Shown: positions 34,430 to 44,780 of the stretch, piece by piece
Numbering within the stretch: the first letter of the stretch is position 1
Layout of the letters: the number at the start of each line of letters is the position of its first letter
NCBI GenBank assembly: GCA_035048495.1
Contig: CM068545.1
Location: 24,028,741-24,092,740, forward strand
Direction of reading: 5' to 3'
Source of the DNA: Euptelea pleiosperma
Lineage: Eukaryota; Streptophyta; Magnoliopsida; Ranunculales; Eupteleaceae
DNA length: 64,000 nt
Notes under the pieces: model-generated
Told to the model about the DNA's origin: nothing
Database searches by the model: none
The model's input: the letters and a program-made list of their open reading frames with translations, nothing else
Made by a program: the position numbers and the translations under genes

Positions 34430-34870
34430 CCTATTTGTCGGTTATAGATTGCGTACGCTCACTTAGGAAGGTAAGTGACTTAGTGGCCATAGGAATATAT
34501 TTAAATGAATAAAATATATTGGTCAAACCTAGTCATTGGACAGACCCGAGTCTAAGTCAATGCTATTGACTTTGGGAAATTCCAATCGATTGGCCCAAAT
34601 CATTTAAACATATTCCTATGGCCACTAAGTTACTTACCTTCCTAAGTGAGTATACACGATCTATAACCAACAAATAGGCAGTTACTTAGATGACTCCTAT
34701 CGTAAATCGTTTGATCCTTACTGTCTCTGTCTTCTAGTCTTCACGTAGTCGACGAAGTATGCATACCACGACATCTTCACACTACACTGATGCTTGTAAG
34801 AATGGTTACTTAAATGCTTTTATATCATACGAAATCTTTGCCAAACTAGATTATGAAAATATTCCTTACA
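34430..34870. repeat. Inverted LTR duplication (hairpin)
   Basis: Arm 1 (34430-34515) contains 'ttaggaaggtaagtgactta' and 'ggccataggaatatatttaa'. Arm 2 (34597-34680) is its near complement (tttaaacatattcctatggc; taagttacttaccttcctaa). Both arms belong to the same LTR region, so the LTR start folds back on itself around about 34520-34595. Confidence 0.8.
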
Positions 34871-34875
34871 TCAAA

Positions 34876-35499
34876 TATAGTCTTTTAATTTTTAAATAAA
34901 GTCAAAATAAACATAACTAAAGTCTAAAAAGTTAAAAATACCATAATATATCAAACTAATAAAATTGCCCTTTAAGGGACTTTCAGGGTTTTGCACCAAG
35001 CCCCGTGAGGTCCAAAAGAGGCCCACATCTTTTTGGTTGAGGACATGTAGAGCCCAATTCCATGAGGAACAAATATGCCCATCTAATCTTCTTGGCCCAA
35101 AATATGCCCAAACCAGTGATGCCCAAAAAGGCACACACCCGCGAGACAAAAAAATTGGTCCACACCCTTCTTGTGAAGTCCAAAAGCAGCATACACTTTA
35201 TTGCTCGATAGGCCTCTGAGGACTCATAGAGCCCAAGTCTGTGAGGCAAACAGATGCCTTCACCCATTTTGGCCCAATGAGGCCTGTTTATCTAGATTAA
35301 AATCTGACAGGTTTTGGTCTAGCCAAAATCGAAGACTTCTTTTCCTGGCCCAAATGAAGTCTAATTGTAGTTTTTCTCTTAGATTATCTGCAAGTGACAT
35401 ATCTGGCACACATTCAACTCTCCGACAACATTTTTAGAAAATATCTCTACGTCGACTACAGATTTTAGTAAACTCACAAAGATCTCTGATCTCCATGAG
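34876..35499. other. Internal remainder of the copia element
   Basis: Rich in gcccaaa/gaggccca motifs (35010-35280). No gag or pol similarity is seen in any frame. Short open frames here are probably chance. Confidence 0.35.
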
Positions 35500-35511
35500 T
35501 TTGAGGGGGAG
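35500..35511 (+). promoter_or_regulatory. Polypurine tract before the copia 3' LTR
   Basis: tttgagggggag lies directly before tattaggg, the first bases of the 3' LTR. Confidence 0.75.
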
Positions 35512-35740
35512 TATTAGGGAATACATTGTAATAAGGCGTGTGAGATGCACCATATCATTATTGGTGCATCTTATCACAGATTCTCTAGGTTGTCATAAAT
35601 AATCAAGATTCAGAGCATTAGGATAATATCTTAGATTAGATCTGATAGATTAGTTTAACTTGGGTGGTATCCAATTCTATACAAACCGTTAGTTAATGTA
35701 ATGCATCCAAGCAATTATCAATAAATATATTTTATTATCA
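35512..35740 (+). repeat. 3' LTR of the copia element
   Basis: A 229-bp partner of 25794-26028. It is followed by the target duplication ATAAG. Confidence 0.8.
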
Positions 35741-35745
35741 ATAAG

Positions 35746-36185
35746 GAGTGTAGACAATTGAATTGGAAGTGCGTAGTCTATATCGCTGCTTCAAGATGCC
35801 ACATAATTTATCTTCTGAGTCCACAGCTATATCCCTATGTTTATTTGATGAACGACCACCTCTTCTGCACGACTTTGTTACCACCTGAGATTTCCTCCAT
35901 TATCTTTAAGGTGTTGAAGATCCTAAGAAGAATTGAAAGATGTAACATGAACCTTTCTTCAATCAAGCCCTATTAATTAAGTTGTTATCCAAGCATAATC
36001 ATGCCCTATTGCATCATAGTAGTCAGGGTCAAGGAAAAATTGATCTGCTTTGTCTCCCCAAAAGGCAAGTTTTAGGGTGTCTTGATGGCAGGGGTATTAA
36101 GGTTCGAATATGAGCCAAAATTGTTGGTCTAATCATTTTGAAATGTTATTGACATTCAGGTCATAAACTACGATTTTATTAATTA
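35746..36185. other. Sequence flanking the copia insertion
   Basis: This is the continuation of the host sequence interrupted at 25793. No known family was recognised. Confidence 0.3.
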
Positions 36186-37392
36186 CTTGAGAAATTTTCC
36201 TAAAAAATAACATAAAATTCCAACTATGAGCATAATATAATCAAGATAATATAAACTTTTAGATCTGTGCATTTACATCACATATCTATGGTAAATAAAT
36301 TAAAAAAAAAATGATACCATAAAATTAAAAAAAATAGAAAAATAACATAAAATTCCAATGATGTACATAATATAACCAACATAATCTATACTAGAAGATC
36401 TATACATTTTCATCTATGAAGCAAAGTAAATAATTTAAAAAAATATTGTTATACTATGAATCCATGGATGTTAAATATCATGGATGTTAAATAATAGAAA
36501 AAATAATGAATCCGTAAAAAAAATTCATGGAATATCTTCATTGAACCATGGACCATGGATTTTCAGTTTGTAAAGAAATGGTAAAACACCTGTATTTTTG
36601 GCGAATTTCTTATCCGAATTGAGGCTTTTTAAAATTTCTTTGATTTTCTTAACAATGAAAATTCAGATGTTTGTAGTTGTTTTGTAGGTTTTTTAGCATT
36701 TGGAGTGGCTGAAAGAGTGTTTTGGATGAAACTAGGAAGAAAAAATAATTTTCCTGATGTTATATAACATCGCTTTTGCCTGGTTTGGATCGTCGAGTCA
36801 AATCCGACGATCTTACCAATCCTTTAAATGGATCGCCCGAATTGAATTGGCGAGCCACCGATCCCCTGTGATCCGAGCCATGCTTTGTCTCCGTGTCTCA
36901 ATAGGCATCGAGACCGATCTGGATCTCCCGAGTTGACTCAGGATCATGTGAGAATATGAACCTTGACTATGGCCCAACCTCTCACACTCAAGTCGTTCAA
37001 CTTTCTTCTGAAGATACATTTGTCCTTATGATAGAGCTAAGAATGGTAACGTTTAAAAACCAAAAACATAAAAAAACATTACCACTACTTCGAACGTGGA
37101 TCATAACCGAGGGGCGTAACTCAATTGGAATAATCTCCATTAGGTACCATTGGTCGCCAAGCGTCCCTACTACTTCAACTATTAGTCATTAAGAAAGTGG
37201 AGCATTGGATTAGGAGAGCATATGACTCTGCAAAATGACACATGTATCACAACTTGGCCCTTCAACAAGATATATAAACAATGCTCTTCACTGGAGGCAG
37301 ACATTCAATCTTCGTTAACATATCCCTACCCTACAGAAACATCATTCCACTGACTTAAGCGTTGAAGTGCTTTTTGTAAATACATCCCGATG
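36186..37392. repeat. Long direct repeat X, copy 2
   Basis: Partner of 24686-25788. It contains an internal partial duplication: ataacataaaattccaa at about 36206 and 36342. A TATA-like gatatataaaca is present near 37268. No coding capacity is conserved between the two copies. Confidence 0.65.
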
Positions 37393-38305
37393 ATCTAAAA
37401 ATCAATCCATGAAAATGACTCCAATCCAATACATATAAATCACTAATCAGGCTAATTTTGGGTCCGTATCCATTTAGGGTTGGGCCAAACATCTAAATCT
37501 CTAAGAAAATGACACGTGGATCATATTTTGGCTGGGCGCCGGTAAGCAAAGTTCTAGCACCACCTCTGAGGACTAGCCTCTTTGAAAAAAGGGTGTAACT
37601 AGAAAAGCAACACTGGACCAAGCTCTTAACGACTCTCAACGTGGAGCAAGACTTTCCTGACCGCCCACAATATAAGCCATGTGGAAATTTATTTGAGGAC
37701 GCTGACTGTATAGATGTTTGCCCAATCCCTAGGCGGACCTACAAACCCAAAATCAACCTGCTCAGTGATTTCTATGTGTTAGTTGAAGTCATTTTCCTTG
37801 GTTGATTTTAACCGTAGGAATTTGAGCATTATTTAATCATTATTTACCATTATTTTCGTATAAAGATCTAACAGTTTGAAATCACTAATCAGGCTGATTT
37901 TTGGTTTGTAAGTCCACTTACAGATTGATCAAACATCTATACGGTCAGTGTCCTCTAATAAATTGCCACGTGGCCTATATTGTGGGTGGTCAGGGCAAGT
38001 CTTGCTCCTCAACGTCTGTGGCCTATATTGTGGGTGGTCAGAGCAAGTCTTGCTCCTCAACGTCTCTACTACTGACCGCATTGATGTGTGGCTCATCCCT
38101 GGGTGGACCTACAGACCAACAATCATATGGTTGGTGACTTTTAACCGTTGATTTTGAGGTTTTGGGATTGGAGCATTATTTGGGGTACTCGGATCCGATG
38201 GCTATTCACCAATCAGGCTGAGTTTACGTCTGTAGTCCACTTTGGGATGGGTCAGAGTCAGATAACCGTACGCTCACTGGCCTCTAAGAATCTGCCACGT
38301 GGCTC
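37393..38305. repeat. Dispersed repeat cluster Z, part 2
   Basis: Four diverged modules (near 37395-37515, 37680-37830, 37865-37985 and 38080-38305) share the same internal order as the modules at 11820-13010. G-box cores occur at 37513, 37966 and 38295. One unit is expanded by a 48-bp tandem duplication. Confidence 0.65.
37971..38066. repeat. 48-bp tandem duplication in cluster Z
   Basis: The unit tggcctatattgtgggtggt...caacgtct is present twice (37971 and 38019) with one base difference, so it arose recently compared with the diverged modules around it. Confidence 0.9.
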
Positions 38306-38613
38306 ATCAGACATCCGTGAGCAAAAGTGGACTCATCTCCCTCTCTCTGTCACGGGTTTCCTCCTACCTCAACCCTCCTCCATCTCTCTCGTCTCTCTTT
38401 CCCGTCTTTCTGTCTCTCTCGCCCATTTTTTTCTCTCACTCCCGTAACTGTCTATCGTCTCTCTATAATCTCTGTCTCTCTCCTCTCTCTCTCTTCTTCT
38501 TTTATGCTAATCTATTTTTCTGAGGGGAAACCCCTCTTTTTTTGAGCAGTGATTGTTGGAAATCCACCATTGTCAGTGGCGTCGCGTGCCGTTGTTGGAA
38601 ATCAACTGCAACA
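38306..38613 (+). promoter_or_regulatory. CT-rich leader-like block ending in a splice donor
   Basis: Long CTCTCT tracts (38335-38500) are followed by a short leader that ends gcaaca/GTAAGT at 38613/38614. This is the look of a plant 5' UTR exon, and repeat Y copy 2 follows as its presumed intron or next exon. A downstream coding region is not found, because the gypsy element starts at 39937. Confidence 0.4.
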
Positions 38614-38859
38614 GTAAGTTCTTCCCTCTGTTAATTTGTTGGATGTTTAATCTATTTCTGAATCTTTTGTTTGTTGTTGGTTTTTTTTTGTGAATTTTGG
38701 TATTTTTTCCAATTTATGATTTTTCATCTCTCAATTTTGGCTCTACACAACTAGAATAATCTGATCGTTATATTTTTAAGCTATGCCCCATCTAAAAGAT
38801 GCAATCAATTTGCTGAATGAACCAGATCAATCCCTAAGTTAGGGATGCAATTTGCTGTT
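38614..38859. other. Intron-like AT-rich stretch
   Basis: T-rich sequence after the donor at 38614. Nothing else is recognised. Confidence 0.3.
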
Positions 38860-39933
38860 AATTCAGTTAGTTTGCTCTAGTGACTGGGGCTGATCATTAA
38901 GCCAAAATGCTTAGTTGAAAAGAAGCTAAGAATAAACCAGAGATGCGTAGATTTAATATATTACAGTACGGGTATCTTCCTTTTCCTATAATTTTTCTTT
39001 GGTAGGTGAATATGTGTCAATAGAGTTCTTTGAATTGGTGGGTGATGTGAAGCTCTACCCTTCTGAATTGATGGTTTATGTGAAGCTCAACAAATGGGTG
39101 TTTTCATGACAAAATAGCAAACACAAGAAAGAGATGGGAGTTTGCAGTATGTATTGACTATTTTGTGATGCTTGTGTTAAAATCTTATATTAAAACAGGT
39201 TATGTTCTGAAATAATTTCCAGGGATCCAAATTCCATGAACCTTTTTTTTCCTGAAAATTCTGAGATTTTACAGAACGATGATAGAACAAAATTTGATGG
39301 TCACGGCTTTTCCTGAAAAATTCATGACCTGGAAAAAAAGAACTTGGCATCTTTTTATTTTTTAATTTGTTTTCTGTGAACCAGAGCCTAACCGAAGAAA
39401 TTCTCACCTCAAAGAACCCTAGGTAGGCTTGGAACTCCTCTTCTTTTGGATCAAAATTGTACATATGAGCTACGGAAAAGTTATGGGGCGAAGGGAGAAG
39501 TGGGGGGATCATTTTCGATCACAGATGTCCATGACGAAAAATCCTCAGAGGCCACCATCTGTTTGACACATTAGGGACTGATTGTTTCTAATCCAACCAA
39601 TGTTAAATACAACTTTTTATTTTATTTTATTAATAAAACTCTTTCGACGAACCAAATGAAAAAATTGGAGTCTGCCTTTGCTCAGTGATTTGACAAATAT
39701 ACCGTGAAACGCTTCTTCATCTTCCTCTTCCCTTGCCAAACAAAAAAAAACTCACCCTCTTGAGAGTTCGTTCTCCCCTTGCCACTGAAGCTCGTCCTCC
39801 TTGGATCGGCAACAACTGCGTGACGACAATGGTAAGGTTAGTTTCTCTCTCTTCCCTCATCTCCCTCTCTTTCCCTTTACTTCTCTCTCACTCTCTCTCC
39901 CTTTAGAGTCTGTTATGTTATTCCCCATGCTTG
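38860..39933. repeat. Long repeat Y, copy 2 (with ~300-bp insert)
   Basis: Partner of 1165-1925. It carries extra sequence between about 39058 and 39390, where a possible small element with ggttatgttctg near one end and a 'ctgtgaaccagagcc' end lies. The copy is cut at 39933 by the truncated gypsy LTR. A donor-like acaatg/gtaagg lies near 39830. Confidence 0.6.
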
Positions 39934-39936
39934 AAG

Positions 39937-39997
39937 TATGGGCCCAGTTTTCGTCCTCCTCTGGTACACTCTAGGTAAGGACGTGGTGCCCTCAACA
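39937..39997 (-). repeat. Truncated 3' LTR start of the gypsy element
   Basis: On the - strand it begins TGTTGAGGGCACCACGTCC. It matches the first ~60 bp of the 5' LTR (TGTGATGAGGACATCACG, ending at 45975). It is preceded by the purine tract aggcggggagagt (40010-39998). Confidence 0.75.
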
Positions 39998-40236
39998 ACT
40001 CTCCCCGCCTGAAAAGATTTTGCCACTGGCAAAATAAAGTTGCAATAACGCTCAAAGATGTCTGGGTCGAGATGCTGCAAATCTGTCTTTGTCATCCATG
40101 AATTATCTGATACCGGCATGTTCTTCCATTTCACTAGGTATTTATGGAAACCTCCTTGCCTAGTGGAAACTACTTGCATACCCAAGATATCCTCAATCTC
40201 TTCATTTTTCTTACGTAAAGGCGGTGGTGAAGGCAA
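39937..40236 (-). pseudogene. Gypsy integrase C-terminus with chromodomain
   Basis: The frame reads IEDILGMQVVSTR, then HKYLVKWKNMPVSDNSWM and LQHLDPDIFERY. This is a chromodomain of the type fused to integrase in chromoviruses, where it guides integration to chromatin marks. The frame continues through the purine tract into the LTR start (TTSLPRVYQRRTKTGP), so the protein end was encoded by the LTR. The final residues up to the stop derive from the neighbouring repeat Y, not from the element. Confidence 0.75.
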
Positions 40237-40413
40237 AGGTTGAAGGGGCTAATCGGGCGAATATACGGGGTGAGGTGTAATGTTGGCAGCTGAAGCTACT
40301 GGATCTTAAGGAGAAACAAGATCCTCCACATTAAATGTTGAGCTGATACCCATATCAAGTGGTAGATCCAAAACATACGCATTGGAACCAACTCGTTTCA
40401 ATATCTTGAAGGA

Positions 40414-41517
40414 TCATGTATTGCGAGCTTGTAATTTCTTCACGTCTCCCGGTGGGAATCGCTCAGGCCTCATCCGAACCATAACGTAATCATCTACTAG
40501 AAATTCCTTATACCTATGGTGTGAGTCAGCAGATATGTTATACTTTTCATTATTTGCAATAATTCTTTTCCTGATCTCAGCATGTAAATCATGAATATGG
40601 CGTGCAAATGCATCGGTGGACTCAGATGGTTTATGTGTGACTGACATGGGGATGAGACCTAGGTTTATACCCATTGACGATTTCAAATGGACTCATGCCA
40701 ATTGTCATATTGATTGAATTGTTGTATGCAAACTCGGTTACAGATAATATGGAATCCCACGACTTGACATGATCACCGACTAGACATCTCAACAGATTAC
40801 CTAAGCTCCAATTTGTTACCTTGGTTTGACCGTCCTCTGAGGGTGGTAAGCATACGAAAATTGAAGCTTGGTTCCCATCATATGCCACATCGTCTTCCAA
40901 AAATAGCTCATAAACTTCACATCATGATCATACACTATGGTTTTTGGTAATCCATGCAATCGAACTACCTCTTCAAAGAAATCTTGGCTATCCTATCCTA
41001 GATGCACCTGATGTTTTCGAACACAGGAGGAAATGGGCCATTTTAAAAAAACGGTCCACTACAATAAAAATGGAATCGTACTCCCTAATAGTCTTTGGCA
41101 ACCCAAGCTCGAAATCCATGTTGATGTGTAGCCATGGAGAATGTAACACTGGCAATGAGGTATATAATCTGGTATTTTGCTTTTGATGCTTTGCCAATTG
41201 ACATACACGACACTGCCTTATAATTTTGGTGACGTCTCTTTTGAGACTTGGCCAAAAAAATTGATCCTCAACGAGGGCAATAGTTTTATCTCAGCCAAAG
41301 TGGCTGCTAGCCGGCTACTCCACCAACATGAAGCACCAAACAAGGAAGTCTCGTAGGGATGTTCGGGGTACGCAGAGTTTATCGTCCTTAAAGATGATTC
41401 TATTTTGTAGGGCAAACCCTTTGTCATTCTCAACTGATCGCTCAGAAGAGAAGCATGCAACTCCCTAAAGTTTAGGCCGGTAGGATAGTCATCCTTCAAC
41501 TGCTCAAATCCAGTCAC
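40414..41517 (-). pseudogene. Gypsy integrase remnant
   Basis: In order on the - strand: zinc-binding end CRVCQLAKHQKQNT near 41200, catalytic-core blocks WLHINMDFELGLPKTIREYD (41120-41060) and IFIVVDRFFKMAHF near 41050, then NLLRCLVGDHVKSWDSILS (near 40770) and SPFEIVNGYKPR (near 40670). The pieces are in different frames and the core is broken, so the enzyme is dead. An active copy would insert the element's cDNA. Confidence 0.75.
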
Positions 41518-42748
41518 CTATACATTGATAGAGTGCAAGACTACGATCGTATTACTCAAGGCATCGACTGGTTTGTTCTCGACTCCAGCTCTGTGATTGA
41601 GCTCGAAAGTGTACTCCTGAAGAAATTCCACCCATTTCCTTCTGTATTGGGTTTAACTTCTTTTGGGAGTTGAGATATCTTAGTGCTTCATGGTTAGAGA
41701 ACATGACAAATTCTAATGATAGTAGGTAATGTCTCCAATGCCGTAAAGCCTGGACTACCGCGTAAAAATCTTGTCATAAGTAGAATACTTTTGTTTGGCA
41801 TCATTTAATTTTTCACAAAAATACCAATGGGATGCCCTTCTTGACTCAACTCCACTTATGCCTACTCCAGATGCATCACAAGCAACCTCAAAGGTTTTGG
41901 AAACGTCTGGTAGGTACATAACTGGGGCTTCAACCATTTTGGTCTTGATTATCTCGAATGTCTTCGCAGTTGACTTGGTCCATGTAAATTCACATTTTTT
42001 ATACAATCCGTGATAGGGGCCATGATGGAACTAAACCCATGAATGAACTGTCGATAGAAACTAGCTAATCCGTGAAAACTACAGATGTCATGGATATTCT
42101 TCGGTTCGGGGCAACTTACAATAGTTTGACCTTTTCGGGGTCTACGAACATTCTTTTAGCATAGACAATGAATCTTAAGAAGATAACCTGATGGGACATG
42201 AATAAACACTTCTTAAGATTCGTGAACGAGTTTTCTTTTCTCAGGACTTGACAAACCTGTCTCAAGTGATACAGATATTGCTTCTTGGAGGTACTATAAA
42301 TCAGGATATCATCGAAGTACACAACTAGGAACTTACCCATGAAAGGCCTCAACATTTATGTCATAACCCTTATAAAAGTACTCGGGGCATTGGTCAATCC
42401 AAAGGGCATGACTAGTTACTCATATAAACCATCATTCGTCTTGAAAGCGATTTCCAGTCATTTTCCGGGCAGATGCAAGTTTGATGGTAACCACTCTTAA
42501 GGTCTATCTTTGAAAAGATCATGGCACCGATCATCATGTCCAACATTGTTAAGCCTCAGAATAGAGAATCGATACTTAATCATAATTTTGTTGATGGCTC
42601 TACTGTCTACGCACATTCTCCAAGATCCGTCTTTATTGGGAGCGAGGAGTGCTAGCACGACACAATGGCTCATGCTTTCTTGAATAAACCCCTTTCTGAG
42701 AAGCTCATCAAATTGCTTCTTTAACTCGGCATGTTCTAGGGGATTCAT
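41518..42748 (-). pseudogene. Gypsy reverse transcriptase-RNase H remnant
   Basis: RT blocks on the - strand: [20 protein letters not shown] (42700-42640), [16 protein letters not shown] (42630-42580), catalytic YFDDILIYS near 42310 and FTNLKKCLF near 42215. RNase H begins with FEVACDASGVGISGV near 41870. Frameshifts near 42480, 42110 and 41750 and several stops interrupt it. Confidence 0.8.
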
Positions 42749-43520
42749 AGTGTGCTCTAGGGAGATTAGGTAGAGTTGCTCTAGGGACTAGATCGATAGT
42801 GTGTTGAATGTCCCGCATTGGAGGAAGCTCATTTGGTAAATCATCAGGAAGAACGTCCTGATACTCCCTATATAATGGAACGACATCTGGTGGTATCTCA
42901 ATAGCTGCTTCAGGGGAGGATTCTTTGGCTAGGAGGGCATAAATGATAGACTCCTCCATGGTTTCCCTCTCAAACTCTTTCGCACTGTTGATATGGAGGT
43001 ATTTGGATTTTGGTCCTTTGCTGGTCTCGCCCTTTTTCTTTTTAATTTTTGTGATGTCCTTTGGTGGTAGAGGGTTCAACTTAATCCTCTTGCCTTCATA
43101 GATAAAGGAGCACGTGTTCGATCTGTAGAATAGTGTCACATTGCAGTCATATATCCAAGGCCTACCCAGAATGATGTCTAACATCCATGGGTATTGCATC
43201 ACATCACATCACAAGGTGTTTTTATTAGAAGAGAACAGGATGGGAACCTGACACTTTTGAGAAATGGGGATGGATAGCGTGTCAACCCATGCGACTTGAT
43301 ATGGCTGTGGGTGGGCGACATGCGTCAAGCCGAGATGGGTCACTATGCTAGAGGACACAACATTGGTGCAACTTCCACTGTCAACGATGATCTTGCAACT
43401 CTTCTTGCCATACTTGGCATAGGTATGAAAGATGGAGTTACGCCGCCAATCGTTAGTTTCCTTGAGCTAGGCTAAGGCGCACCGAAAAATTGCAAGCTGT
43501 GAGGTATTAGCCTCCTCACT
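42708..43520 (-). pseudogene. Gypsy protease region remnant
   Basis: The active-site block IIVDSGSCTNVVSSS is visible near 43390. The frame at 43202-42708 has the ILGRPWIYDCNV block typical after the gypsy protease, and a linker leads into RT ([19 protein letters not shown]). One internal stop near 43205 splits the two parts. The aspartic protease would process the polyprotein. Confidence 0.7.
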
Positions 43521-43599
43521 GTCATCATTGTTAGGACTGGGCATGTGTTTCTTCTTCCAAATCTTCCTGCTCGTCCTCTTCAGTGCCCTCAATATACAG

Positions 43600-44610
43600 A
43601 GTCTTGGTGGGTTCTTTGGTAGGGCAATGGATCACAAACTATCCAAAACCTTGACACTAGTAGCAGCGATTCGGTCCACTTCCTCTTGAAGTTCCACCGA
43701 TCTTTCCTTTTCCTTTGTTGTCCCCAGAATTGGAAGGAGTGCTAGCATTGGCTCTAAAAGGCTGACTTCCCACATTAGGTTTAGCTTCCATGGAAGGATG
43801 CTTGGCAGTTAAAGTGCCTCTCAAATTTCGGTTTTAGATGCCGCACTAAATCTTAAGTTGCTTGATAGGCATGCTCCAGGCTACGGATATCATGGAGAAT
43901 GAGCTATTTTTGAAGCTCAGATCGGAGACCATTATGAAACCTAGATAAGAGGGTCATAAGAGGGTCTTCTCTGATGTTATATCGCATCATATATTTATCA
44001 AACTTGGCGATGTAATCCGCAACAGACATAGACCCTTGGCGGAAGGATTGCCATTGATTCAAGAGTCTCTTGAGATAGTTCAGAGGCAAGGATTTCTCCT
44101 TGAGATTTTCCTTCATCTTGCCCCACTGAGGAATGAGATCCTCACCACGCCTCTCAACTCCACGCTTGACAAGTCCAATAAGTTTGACTTTTTTGACCAA
44201 TTTCATCTTGGCAAACCGCACTCTACGACCTTCAGACATCTCATACTAATCAAAGTATTGGTCCATATTTGACATCCAGTCGAGGAAAACTTTTGGGTCC
44301 AAACGACCATTGAAACTAGGGGCATTTATCTTGACCGTCCTCATGATGCAGTCATCGAGGTCATATGGGTCTTGGTATTGAGCAGGGGGTTGTTGACCAT
44401 GATCACGACCTCGACCTAAGTCTTGGCCACGAACTCGGCCTCGCCCTTGATTGCGGGACGCTTTCTTGTCCGCTTCCTTAAGGTTATGATGAAGGGAGGC
44501 TTCTATGTTATCTAGATGAGCATGGCTAGCTTGGTTAGTTTGCTTGGGACTTGCTAGGCGTTTAGTGAATGCCTCAAGAGTTCAGCCGATTTGTTCAGTG
44601 TCCATGTCGG
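43600..44610 (-). pseudogene. Gypsy gag remnant
   Basis: Translation on the - strand gives an Arg/Gly-rich N-terminal part near 44440, then FNGRLDPKVFLDWMSNMDQY (44300-44245) and the capsid block LNQWQSFRQGSMSVADYIAK (44060-44000). One stop lies near 44245. A degraded zinc knuckle with only the first cysteines lies near 43655. Capsid and knuckle package the element RNA in active relatives. Confidence 0.75.
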
Positions 44611-44763
44611 ATTGATAATTCTTCCACTATGCTTGCCCATACGTAACAATGACTCTATGGGCTCCCAATACTATGCAATGCGAATAAGATGCTATGAACT
44701 AATCCTAATATGCAGACTCTATTCCTATATATGGAAAGAAAATAGAACCCTAAGCTAGACTTA

Positions 44764-44777
44764 GGCTTTGATACCCA
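44764..44777 (-). promoter_or_regulatory. Gypsy primer-binding site
   Basis: On the - strand it reads TGGGTATCAAAGCC, resembling the tRNA-iMet site with an added G and one substitution. It lies three bases after the LTR end. Confidence 0.65.
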
Positions 44778-44780
44778 ATT

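Larger units (their letters stand above)
31263..34870 (-). mobile_element. Deleted Sirevirus-like element
   Basis: The ends are TG...CA and are flanked by identical TCAAA 5-mers (31258-31262 and 34871-34875). On the - strand the order is 5' LTR remnant (34870-34430, with an inverted duplication), ~1.5 kb of noncoding internal sequence, polypurine tract (32871-32857) and full 3' LTR (32856-31263). Extra polypurine tracts occur at 33165-33176 (atagggggagag on the - strand) and near 33211-33229 (aaaaagggggtgag). Multiple upstream purine tracts and palindrome-rich LTRs are described for Sireviruses. gag, pol and envelope-like genes are all missing. Confidence 0.65.
25794..35740 (+). mobile_element. 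Copia-type element, gutted and filled with nested insertions
   Basis: The 5' LTR (25794-26028, tattagg...attatca) is followed at once by a tRNA-iMet-type primer-binding site. The 3' LTR (35512-35740) is preceded by a polypurine tract. The flanking 5-mers are identical: ATAAG at 25789-25793 and 35741-35745. This ties the two LTRs to one insertion 9.9 kb long. The interior has no recognisable copia gag or pol. It is occupied by an extra LTR (26501-26708), a solo LTR (28168-30843) and a Sirevirus-like element (31263-34870). The element was non-autonomous or has lost its genes. Confidence 0.75.

Noticed and set aside
34892..35267. Open frames on both strands near 35.1 kb
   Set aside because: They come from gcccaaa-rich repetitive sequence, and neither shows a domain or family motif.
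38299..38545. Overlapping open frames rich in Ser and Leu
   Set aside because: They arise from the CTCTCT tract. No start context or homology supports translation.
39090..39390. A defined MITE within repeat Y copy 2
   Set aside because: Extra sequence is clearly present compared with copy 1, but the ends form only a weak inverted repeat and no target duplication was found.
39913..39936. Last residues of the chromodomain frame as part of the gypsy protein
   Set aside because: They are encoded by repeat Y after the LTR was truncated; repeat Y copy 1 has matching sequence near 1915.
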